A stretch of 64,000 bases of DNA from Chthonomonadales bacterium. Lineage in GTDB: Bacteria > Armatimonadota > Chthonomonadetes > Chthonomonadales > CAJBBX01. Made by a program: the position numbers and the translations under genes. Below the pieces are notes generated by a model that had not been told where the DNA came from, did not search any database, and saw only the letters and a program-made list of their open reading frames with translations. This document shows positions 35,370-42,312 of this stretch, in pieces (the first letter of the stretch is position 1; every line of letters starts with the position of its first letter). The stretch spans positions 1-64,000 of the forward strand of contig JADLGO010000009.1 in NCBI GenBank assembly GCA_020849275.1, written 5' to 3'.

Positions 35370-36644
35370 ATGGGCGACAGGCTGGCCTTGCATGGCGGGT
35401 CGCCGGCCATCCCGGGCGGACTGCCCGGAGCGGCCGGCGGCCCGGGCGTTGGCGCGATGGACAACCGGGAGGTGGAGGCCGTCACGGACGTCCTGCGTTC
35501 AGGCGCGCTGTTCCGGCATACCCCGAACAGCCAGGTCCGCGCGTTTGAGCGGGAGGCGGCGGCCCGCGTTGGTGTTGCGCACTCACTCATGGTAAACACC
35601 GGCACGAGCGCTCTCGTCTGCGGGCTGACGGGCCTCGGCATCGGCCCGGGCGACGAGGTGATCGTGCCCGCCTACACCTACATCGCGACGGCGGCGGCCG
35701 TGGTGGCGGTCGGCGCCGTGCCCGTGATCGCCGAGATCGACGAGTCGCTCGGCATGGACCCGGAGGACCTCACGCGGAAGATCACGCCGAGCACGCGGGC
35801 CGTGATCCCCGTCCACATGCAGGGCGTCCCGGCGCGCGTCGAGCGGCTGCTGCAGGTGGCGCGCGGGCGTGGCCTTAAGGTCGTGGAGGATTGCTGCCAG
35901 TGCATTGGCGGCGAGTATCGCGGTCGCGCGGTGGGCGCCTGGGGCGACGCCGGCGCCTGGAGTCTGAACTACTTCAAGATCCTGACCTGCGGCGAGGGTG
36001 GCGCCGTGCTGACCGACGATTACACCGTCTACGAGCGCGCCTGCTTTGCGTCGGACCCCGCGCTGCCCATGTGGATGAAGGACACCATCGCGGCCGAGGG
36101 CTGGACGACGGCCCCCTTCTCGGCACAGTGTTTCCGGCCGAGCGAGCTGCTGGGCGCGCTGGCCCGCGTGCAACTCGGGCGTCTGGAGGCCATCCTCGGG
36201 CACACGCGGGCGCTCAAGCGCGCCTTCCTGGGCGCGCTCGATGAGCCGCGAGCCTATCGGCTCCAGCACGTTGATGACCCGGCTGGCGACTGCGGCATCA
36301 GCGCGGCCATCGTGGTGCAGACGTGCGAGGCCGCCCGGCGCTACGCGGAGGCGCTGACCGCGGAAGGGCTGCCCTGCGGCACCGCGCACAACGATGGCTT
36401 CCCGGACCGCCACATCTATCGCTACTGGGACTCCATACTGAACAAGGCGGCGCCCCATCCGGCCGCCTCGGTGTGGAGCCACCCGGCCTATCACGGGAGC
36501 GTCATGTATGACCGCGACATGTGCCCGCGCACGATGGACATTCTGGGCCGCGCGCTGCGGTTCGGCTTCAACCTGCGTATGGAGGAACAGGACGCGCGCC
36601 GCATGGCCGCGGCCATCAACAAGGTGGATGCGGCGCTGGCCTAG
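35370..36644 (+). CDS. DegT/DnrJ/EryC1/StrS family PLP-dependent aminotransferase
   Basis: 424 aa. PLP site: Lys203 in SLNYFKILTCGEGGAVLTDD, Asp174 in KVVEDCCQC, MVNTGTSALVCGLTGLGIGPGDEVIVPAYTYIATAAAV near the N-terminal third. Transfers an amino group, usually from glutamate, to a keto-sugar or keto-cyclitol. The N-terminal 'LALHGGSPAIPGG' and the Cys-rich DCCQCIGG are typical of the StrS/aminocyclitol-leaning branch also found scattered outside polysaccharide clusters. AAGGAGG 6 nt before ATG 35370 fixes the start. It is followed 27 nt later by a large secreted protein. Its neighbour on the other side is a divergent Gfo/Idh enzyme; dehydrogenase plus transaminase could convert a hydroxyl to an amine, inference only. 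Confidence 0.88.
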   Translation: MGDRLALHGGSPAIPGGLPGAAGGPGVGAMDNREVEAVTDVLRSGALFRHTPNSQVRAFEREAAARVGVAHSLMVNTGTSALVCGLTGLGIGPGDEVIVPAYTYIATAAAVVAVGAVPVIAEIDESLGMDPEDLTRKITPSTRAVIPVHMQGVPARVERLLQVARGRGLKVVEDCCQCIGGEYRGRAVGAWGDAGAWSLNYFKILTCGEGGAVLTDDYTVYERACFASDPALPMWMKDTIAAEGWTTAPFSAQCFRPSELLGALARVQLGRLEAILGHTRALKRAFLGALDEPRAYRLQHVDDPAGDCGISAAIVVQTCEAARRYAEALTAEGLPCGTAHNDGFPDRHIYRYWDSILNKAAPHPAASVWSHPAYHGSVMYDRDMCPRTMDILGRALRFGFNLRMEEQDARRMAAAINKVDAALA

Positions 36645-36671
36645 CGCCTGTACCCCGATGGGGAGCGCACT

Positions 36672-39500
36672 ATGAGCCTGCTGCCGCTCACGCTCGCTGG
36701 CGGGGCCGCGCTCGTCGCCGCCATGGCGGCGGGCGCCGCGCCGCGCACCGCCTGCGTGCTGGAGACTCGCTACCTGCGGCTGACGGTGCTCGATGACGGG
36801 ACGGTGGGCGCCTTCGTCGCCCGTGCCACGGGCCGCGACTGGCTCGCGACGCCGAGCCGGCCGCTCGCGGCGATCCGGCTGAGCTCGCGCGAGGTTCCCG
36901 CCAGCCGCGCGTCGTTCTCCGAAGGGCTGCTGCGGCTGGCGTTCGGCGAGACGGGAGTCACGGCGACGCTCCGGCCGACGCAGCGCCGGCGCTATCTCGG
37001 GCTGCAGGTCGTGGGCGTGCGAGGGACGCCGGACGCGCTGCGCTTCGTCGACATCGGGCTCGCGCTCGAAGCGAAGCCCGGCGAGCCGTTCGCGGCCTGC
37101 GTGCTCGCGCGCGACCTGCGCACCGACGTGCCCGAGATCCCGCGGCCCACGGCCAGGCTCCGGGCGACCTGCTACCGTCGCTTCGGCATCGAGCGCGCGG
37201 CGGTGGCGCTGATCGGCTGTCCTCCCGGCGAGCTTCGCGCGGCGATGCAGGACGCCGTGCGCGAGTCGCCCGAGCTTCCGCAATCGCCGGTCGGCGGTCC
37301 CTGGGCTCTGGGAAAGCCGATCAACCAGGGGTCCTACCTGTTCAATTTCGGCGGCCTCACCGAGCAGACGAGCGGCGAGTGGATCACGCTCGCGCGCAGC
37401 CTGGGCATGACGCAGATCGACTTCCACGGCGGCTCGTCCTTCCGCTTTGGCGACTGTGAGCCGAACCCGGCCATGTACCCCGATGGCCGCGCCAGCCTCA
37501 AGGCCGCCGTCGATCGCCTGCACGCCGCCGGCATCGCGGCCGGCCTGCACACCTACGCCTTCTTCATCGACAAGAGGTGTCCGTGGGTCACGCCGGTGCC
37601 GGATCGGCGGCTCGCGGCCGATGCCGCGTTCACGCTATCCTCCGACCTGACGGCCGCGACGACGACGGTGCCGGTGGCCGAGTCGACGGGAGCGATGTCC
37701 ACCGTGACCGGGTTTTTCGTGCGCAACAGCGTCACGCTTCACGTGGACGACGAGTTGATCACCTACACCGGCGTCAGCAAGACGGCGCCCTTCACGTTCA
37801 CGGGCTGCACGCGCGGCGCCCTCGGAACGCGCCCGGCAGCCCATCGGCGCGGGGCGCGCGTGCGGCACCTCAAGGAGTGCTTCGGCCTGTTCGTGCCGGA
37901 TCCGGCCACCGGCCTGTTCGCCGAGGTGGCCGCGCGCACGGCCGACACCTTCAACACGTGCGGCTTTGACATGATCTACCTGGACGCGCTGGACGGTGAG
38001 GACATTCTGGGCGGCGCGGACGCCGCCTGGCACTACGGATCGAGGTTCGTCTTCGAGATATGGAAGCGGCTGCGCCGGCCGGCGCTGATGGAGGCGAGCA
38101 CCTTCCACCATCACCTCTGGTTTGTGCGCTCGCGCATGGGCGCCTGGGACCACCCCAACCGCGCTCACAAGCGCTTCATCGACCTTCACTGCGAGGCCAA
38201 CGAGGCGAACCGGCGCATGTTCCTGCCCGGGCAGCTTGGATGGTGGGCGCTCAAGACGTGGAACGGCCCGCAGTCCGAGCCGACGTTCTCCGACGACATC
38301 GAGTACCTGATGGCGAAGTGCCTGGGCACCGAGACCGGCTTCGCGCTGATGGGGATCGACCCCGCAAGCGCGGCCGCGACACCGGCGCTCGCGCGCCTCG
38401 GAGCCCTCATACGACGCTACGAGGACCTGCGACACTCCGGCGTGGTGCCGGAGGCGGTGAAGGCGCGGCTTCGCCGTCCGGGCGCGGAGTTCATGCTCGA
38501 GGCCGGCGTGCGCGGGGAGCCCGTGTTCCGGCCTGTGCAGTGGACGCGGCGCACCCTCTCGGGGCCGGATGACCTGGCGCGGGCCTGGCGCGTGAGCAAT
38601 CCCTACGCGGCCCAACCGCTCGCCTTTCGACTGGAAGCGCTGATGGGCATTGATCCGGCGTCGACCGTCGGCGCGCCGGTCGTCGACCTCTCCTCTGACC
38701 AGCTCTCCGAGCCGTCCGCCGCGCCCGGCGTGACGCTCGCCGTGCGGCCCGGCGCCGACCGCGCTCCGGACGGCGCGCCCGCAGCGGAGCTGGAGGCGCG
38801 CAACGGCGCTTCGGCGGCACGGGGCGCGTGGTGCCAGGTGACGCGGACGTTCGATCCGCCGCTCGACCTGTCCGCCAGGCAGGGGATCGGGGTCTGGGTG
38901 CGCGGCGATGGGTCGGGCGCGTTGCTCAACATCCAGGTACGCAGCCCCGAGCATCTGGTCGGCGGCATCGGCGATCACTACGTTGCGCTCGACTTCCGCG
39001 GTTGGCGCTATGTGGAGCTGGTCGAGCCGGAGGGCGAGCGCTGGGGCGGCCACGGCTGGCCCTACGGGAACCCGTACTCCATCTATCGCGAGTCGGTGCA
39101 GTACGGGCAGGTCGCGTCGTTGAGCGTGTGGCTGAACGAGGTGCCGGCAGGCGGGTCGGCGCGTTGCGCGCTCGGACCGATCTGCTTTGCCGCCCTCGCC
39201 CCGCTGACGCTGCGCCGGCCTGCGCTCGAGGTGAACGGCGTCGCGCTCACGCTGCCCTTCGACGTGGCGAGCGGGCAGTACGTCGAGGTGCTGGAGGGCG
39301 GCGCCTGCCGGCTGTACGGGCCGAAAGGCGAGCTGGTGCGGGAGGCGGCGCTGCCCTCGCCACTGCCCGAGATGCGCAAGGGCGCATGCCTGGTGACGCT
39401 CCGATGCGAGGTGGGGGCCGGGGAGCCCCATCCGCGCGCCCGCCTGGGGGTGGTGTGTCGCGGCGCCCCGTTCGCCGCCGCAGGCGCCCGGAGCCCCTGA
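36672..39500 (+). CDS. Large secreted glycosidase-like protein with carbohydrate-binding-like C-terminus
   Basis: 942 aa. Signal peptide (LLPLTLAGGAALVAAMAAGAAP, 3-24). N-terminal beta domain to about 210, then a barrel-like region: YLFNFGGLTEQTSGEWITLARSLGMTQIDFHGGSSFRFGD, GIAAGLHTYAFFIDKRCPWVTP. Residues about 320-395 are an inserted beta module (FTLSSDLTAATTTVPV ... DDELITYTGVS ... FTGCTRGALGTRPAAHRRGARV), a pattern seen in other large surface or baseplate-like proteins. The barrel resumes with CGFDMIYLDALDGEDI and HHHLWFVRSRMGAWDHPNR, where Asp residues are candidate catalysts. About 715-850 resembles a galactose-binding-like fold (GIGVWVRGDGSGALLNIQV). Substrate unknown. GGGGAG precedes ATG 36672. 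Confidence 0.6.
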   Translation: MSLLPLTLAGGAALVAAMAAGAAPRTACVLETRYLRLTVLDDGTVGAFVARATGRDWLATPSRPLAAIRLSSREVPASRASFSEGLLRLAFGETGVTATLRPTQRRRYLGLQVVGVRGTPDALRFVDIGLALEAKPGEPFAACVLARDLRTDVPEIPRPTARLRATCYRRFGIERAAVALIGCPPGELRAAMQDAVRESPELPQSPVGGPWALGKPINQGSYLFNFGGLTEQTSGEWITLARSLGMTQIDFHGGSSFRFGDCEPNPAMYPDGRASLKAAVDRLHAAGIAAGLHTYAFFIDKRCPWVTPVPDRRLAADAAFTLSSDLTAATTTVPVAESTGAMSTVTGFFVRNSVTLHVDDELITYTGVSKTAPFTFTGCTRGALGTRPAAHRRGARVRHLKECFGLFVPDPATGLFAEVAARTADTFNTCGFDMIYLDALDGEDILGGADAAWHYGSRFVFEIWKRLRRPALMEASTFHHHLWFVRSRMGAWDHPNRAHKRFIDLHCEANEANRRMFLPGQLGWWALKTWNGPQSEPTFSDDIEYLMAKCLGTETGFALMGIDPASAAATPALARLGALIRRYEDLRHSGVVPEAVKARLRRPGAEFMLEAGVRGEPVFRPVQWTRRTLSGPDDLARAWRVSNPYAAQPLAFRLEALMGIDPASTVGAPVVDLSSDQLSEPSAAPGVTLAVRPGADRAPDGAPAAELEARNGASAARGAWCQVTRTFDPPLDLSARQGIGVWVRGDGSGALLNIQVRSPEHLVGGIGDHYVALDFRGWRYVELVEPEGERWGGHGWPYGNPYSIYRESVQYGQVASLSVWLNEVPAGGSARCALGPICFAALAPLTLRRPALEVNGVALTLPFDVASGQYVEVLEGGACRLYGPKGELVREAALPSPLPEMRKGACLVTLRCEVGAGEPHPRARLGVVCRGAPFAAAGARSP

Positions 39501-39502
39501 GG

Positions 39503-39508
39503 TATAAT
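39503..39508 (+). promoter_or_regulatory. -10 box of the ccm operon
   Basis: TATAAT starting 3 nt after the previous stop (TGA 39498-39500). Expected start about 39515, leader about 24 nt to ccmA ATG 39539. No clear -35. Confidence 0.65.
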
Positions 39509-39538
39509 AGCGCTAAGCAATTGCGGGGACGATCGCCG

Positions 39539-40180
39539 ATGCAGGATCGCGGGTTCAGGGACGCGACGCTGACACTGGAGGGCGTCTCACACCGTTACGG
39601 ACGCCGTGTCACGTTCGCCGGCGTCGGCGCGACCGTCCGCACAGGACAGTCCCTCGTGGTGACCGGGCCGAACGGCTCGGGCAAGAGCACGCTCCTGCGG
39701 CTGGTGTGCGGGCTGCTCCGGCCGTCCTCCGGCACCGTGCGGGTTGCGGTCGGGGGGGTCGAGGTGGACGGCGCGGCGCGGCGGATGGCGCTGGGCTACG
39801 TGGCGCCGGACCTCACGCTGTACCCGGAGCTTACGGGTGTGGAGAACCTGAGCTTCTTCGCGCGCCTGCGGGGCCTTGCGCCGACCCGCGCCGACCTGGC
39901 GGAGATTCTGGAGCGCGTGGGGCTTCTGGGCCGCGGCCGCGAGATCGTCCGGGGATACTCCTCGGGCATGCGCCAGCGCCTCCGGTACGCCTTCGCGCTC
40001 ATGCACCGGCCGCCGGTCCTGGTCCTTGACGAGCCGACCGCGAACCTGGACCAGTCCGGGGTGGCGATGGTGGAGGAGGTAGTGCGCTGCCAGAGGAGCG
40101 AGGGGCTGCTGATCGTGGCGACCAATGAGGCGCGCGAGGTCGGCTGGGGCGACGTGCTTGTCCGGCTCGGTCGCGGCTAG
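39539..40180 (+). CDS. ccmA: Heme exporter ATP-binding protein CcmA
   Basis: 213 aa ABC ATPase that powers release of holo-CcmE during cytochrome c maturation. Walker A GPNGSGKST (43-51), signature YSSGMRQRL (about 141), Walker B VLVLDEPTANLD (about 163), switch His replaced by the sequence VATNEA. The identification as CcmA rests on the following ccmB-F genes, since the ABC core alone is generic. ATG 39539 has only a weak SD (GCGGGGACG). Overlaps ccmB by 56 bp if the latter starts at 40125. Confidence 0.9.
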   Translation: MQDRGFRDATLTLEGVSHRYGRRVTFAGVGATVRTGQSLVVTGPNGSGKSTLLRLVCGLLRPSSGTVRVAVGGVEVDGAARRMALGYVAPDLTLYPELTGVENLSFFARLRGLAPTRADLAEILERVGLLGRGREIVRGYSSGMRQRLRYAFALMHRPPVLVLDEPTANLDQSGVAMVEEVVRCQRSEGLLIVATNEAREVGWGDVLVRLGRG

Positions 40181-40901
40181 CGAGCAGGGCACTCAGGCGG
40201 CGACGGCCTGGCGCGATCGCGCCGCCGGCGCGGGCTGGGTCCGTCAGGCCCTCGCGATCTGCGGTAAGGACCTGCGGATCGAGGTTCGGGAGCGCACGTC
40301 GCTGAACGCCGTGCTGCTCTTCGCCGTAACGTCGGTTGTCGTGACCGGAGCGGCGGTCGGCATGGCGGCCCCCGACGGGGCGCTGCTGGCCGCGCTTCTG
40401 TGGATCGTACTGTTCTTCGCGGCGTTCTCCGGCCTTGCCCGCGCATTCGTGCACGAACACGAGCTCGGGACGGCGCTCGCGTTGCGTCTGACGGCGCGGC
40501 CCGGGGCCGTCCTCGCGGGCAAACTGCTGTGCAACTGGGCGATCCTGGCGGCCGTGAGCGTCGTGGCGGTGCCGGTGTGTCTGGTGGTGCTGCGTGTCCC
40601 AGTGGCGCACGCGGGCCTGTTCGTCGGAGTGCTCTGCGCGGGCCTGCTCGGCCTGGGCGCTGCCGCCACGATGGTGTCGGCGATCATCGCCCGCGCGCGC
40701 TCGGGCGGCGCGCTCTTTGGGGCGGTGGGGCTGCCGATCCTGCTGCCGCAGTTGTTCCTGGCGGTGCACTCGACCAAGGGCACGCTGGCCGGCGGCCCGG
40801 GGCCGGAGGCCGCGTGGGATGGGCTGGTCGGCCTGCTCGCCTTCGCGGCGATGCTGGTCACCGCTTCGGCGCTCGTTTTCCCGTACGTTTGGGAGGACTA
40901 G
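40125..40901 (+). CDS. ccmB: Heme exporter membrane protein CcmB
   Basis: 258 aa with about six membrane helices (LNAVLLFAVTSVVVTGAAVGMA, ALLWIVLFFAAFSGLARAF, LLCNWAILAAVSVVAVPVCLVVL, LFVGVLCAGLLGLGAAATMVSAIIA, LPILLPQLFLAVHST, GLLAFAAMLVTASALVFPYVWED). The KDLRIEVRERTSLNAVLLFAVTSVV start and FVHEHELGTALALRLTARP motif are the CcmB pattern. Membrane partner of CcmA. ATG 40125 lies within ccmA; TTG 40158 is an alternative start and neither has a convincing SD. The helix-poor first 35 residues may not all be translated. Confidence 0.9.
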   Translation: MRRARSAGATCLSGSVAASEQGTQAATAWRDRAAGAGWVRQALAICGKDLRIEVRERTSLNAVLLFAVTSVVVTGAAVGMAAPDGALLAALLWIVLFFAAFSGLARAFVHEHELGTALALRLTARPGAVLAGKLLCNWAILAAVSVVAVPVCLVVLRVPVAHAGLFVGVLCAGLLGLGAAATMVSAIIARARSGGALFGAVGLPILLPQLFLAVHSTKGTLAGGPGPEAAWDGLVGLLAFAAMLVTASALVFPYVWED

Positions 40902-40903
40902 TC

Positions 40904-41701
40904 TTGGGTCAGGCAAGGGCCCGCGACCATCAAGCGGGCACACCGATCGGTGGCCTCAGCGGCCACGCGGCGCCGGCGGATCGGCCGGCCGTGCGTTTCC
41001 GGGGGCTCTGGTGGAAGGCGGCGACGGCGCTGTGGATGTGCGCGGCGATCGCGGCGGCGTTCGTCTACGTGGGGCCGGTGCAAACGGCGTCCGGCCAGCC
41101 GGTCTTCACGATGGGCGGGCACGGGGCGAAGCTCATCTTCTTCCACGTGCCGTGCGCCTGGATGGCCTGCGTGGCGTATGTGGCGGCGGCATGGTACGCG
41201 GCGCGCTACCTGGCCCGCTGCCGGCGGCCGCTGCCGGCCGGGCCACCCGAGGACGACCTGAAGTCCGCCGCCGCCATGGAGCTCGGCCTCCTGTTCGCCG
41301 TGCTCGCCACGGTGACCGGCAGCATTTTCTCCCACAATGAGTGGGGGATGTACTGGAGTTGGGACCCGCGCCAGACCTCGATCGTGGTCGTGATGCTGCT
41401 CTTCGCGGGCTACCTCGTGCTGCGCGGCGCGCTCGACGACCCCGGCGTGCGAGCGAGGCTCTCGGCCGCCTACGCCGTGGTGGCCGTTGTCCCGGCGCTC
41501 TTCCTGATCTGGGTTCTGCCGCGGATCGTGGAGACGCTGCACGGCTTCGCGAACGAGGCGGTGTTCGTGGGCCTGGGCGCGAGCTTCCGCCTCGTGCTCT
41601 ACGGCCTCGCGCTCCCGGCCTTCATCGGGCTCTTCACCTGGATGTTTCAGCTTCGCCTGCGCGCCATGAAGCTGGAGTGGCGGCGCGACGAGGCTCCCTG
41701 A
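40904..41701 (+). CDS. ccmC: Heme exporter protein CcmC
   Basis: 265 aa, six-helix heme-handling protein that loads heme onto CcmE. The tryptophan-rich WWD motif EWGMYWSWDPRQTS (residues about 146-159) is intact, with flanking heme-axial His candidates His81 (IFFHVPCAW) and the His of ETLHGFA. Start TTG 40904 has GGGAGGA 6 nt upstream and is only 2 nt after the ccmB stop; upstream in-frame extension would overlap ccmB deeply. The N-terminal 30 residues before the first helix are more polar than usual. Confidence 0.94.
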   Translation: MGQARARDHQAGTPIGGLSGHAAPADRPAVRFRGLWWKAATALWMCAAIAAAFVYVGPVQTASGQPVFTMGGHGAKLIFFHVPCAWMACVAYVAAAWYAARYLARCRRPLPAGPPEDDLKSAAAMELGLLFAVLATVTGSIFSHNEWGMYWSWDPRQTSIVVVMLLFAGYLVLRGALDDPGVRARLSAAYAVVAVVPALFLIWVLPRIVETLHGFANEAVFVGLGASFRLVLYGLALPAFIGLFTWMFQLRLRAMKLEWRRDEAP

Positions 41702-41750
41702 GGTCACCCGCCCGGTCCGGCGCCCCGGGCTGCGTGGGGAAGGACGCGCG

Positions 41751-41879
41751 ATGCCAACCAACATGATCTCGCTCGCGATCGTGCCGCTCGTCGTGTGGAT
41801 CGGCGTGGTCGCGTATCTCTTCGTCATCGATCGGCGGCTCGCCCGGCTTGAGGCCGACAAGGAGACCGACGGCCTATGA
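41751..41879 (+). CDS. ccmD: CcmD family small membrane protein
   Basis: 42 aa, too short for ordinary gene callers. MPTNMISLAIVPLVVWIGVV followed by AYLFVIDRRLARLEADKETDGL: one membrane helix (residues 6-26) then a basic/charged cytoplasmic tail with the DRRLARLE pattern characteristic of CcmD (AYLLxxDRRLRRLE in many species). It sits between ccmC and ccmE and its TGA overlaps the ccmE ATG (ATGA). CcmD holds CcmABC-E together and helps release holo-CcmE. Confidence 0.88.
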   Translation: MPTNMISLAIVPLVVWIGVVAYLFVIDRRLARLEADKETDGL

Positions 41880-42265
41880 AACCGGCCTATCTTGGCGCCG
41901 TCGGGGTGCTAGCTGTCTCGATGGTCGCCGTGCTGTTCAGTTTCGGCGGGGCTGTCGCGCACCACGTCGACATCGCGCAAGCGCGCGCGCAGCCCAACCG
42001 CACCGTGCAGGTGCCCGGTGACATCCTGAAGGAGACGGTGCGGTTCGATGCGGCGCGCGGGGTGCTCCTGTTCGACATCGCGGACCGGCGAAAGCCGTCC
42101 GAGACGATGCAGGTGGTCTACGCGCGTCCGAAGCCCGAGAACTTTGACACGGCTCGAAGCGTCGAGGCGATCGGGCAGTACCGCGACGGAGCGTTCCAGG
42201 CACACACGCTGCTCGTGAAGTGCCCCTCGAAGTACAACGATCAGACGGCCGCGGCGCAGCCCTGA
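41876..42265 (+). CDS. ccmE: Cytochrome c maturation heme chaperone CcmE, Cys (CxxxY) variant
   Basis: 129 aa periplasmic heme chaperone with an N-terminal membrane anchor (AYLGAVGVLAVSMVAVLFSF, residues 4-23). OB-fold region VQVPGDILKETVRFDAARGVLLFDIAD, then the heme-binding loop LLVKCPSKYN, where Cys116-x3-Tyr120 replaces the classical His-x3-Tyr. The CxxxY form defines the 'System I*' variant known from archaea and some Deltaproteobacteria. The start overlaps ccmD. Downstream ccmF follows 47 nt later. Heme attachment through Cys is expected from the family, not shown here. Confidence 0.92.
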   Translation: MKPAYLGAVGVLAVSMVAVLFSFGGAVAHHVDIAQARAQPNRTVQVPGDILKETVRFDAARGVLLFDIADRRKPSETMQVVYARPKPENFDTARSVEAIGQYRDGAFQAHTLLVKCPSKYNDQTAAAQP

Positions 42266-42312
42266 CGCGCCGGGGCCACGCCCCACGACGGGCGGGCAGG
42301 ACCCAGGCAAGC

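Noticed and set aside
35583-37550. 655-codon antisense open frame across the aminotransferase and secreted protein genes
   Set aside because: Spans two real genes on the opposite strand, is His/Arg/Ala-rich without domains, a typical GC artefact.
37635-39431. 598-codon antisense open frame inside the 942-aa gene
   Set aside because: No domain-like sequence; mirror of third-position GC bias.
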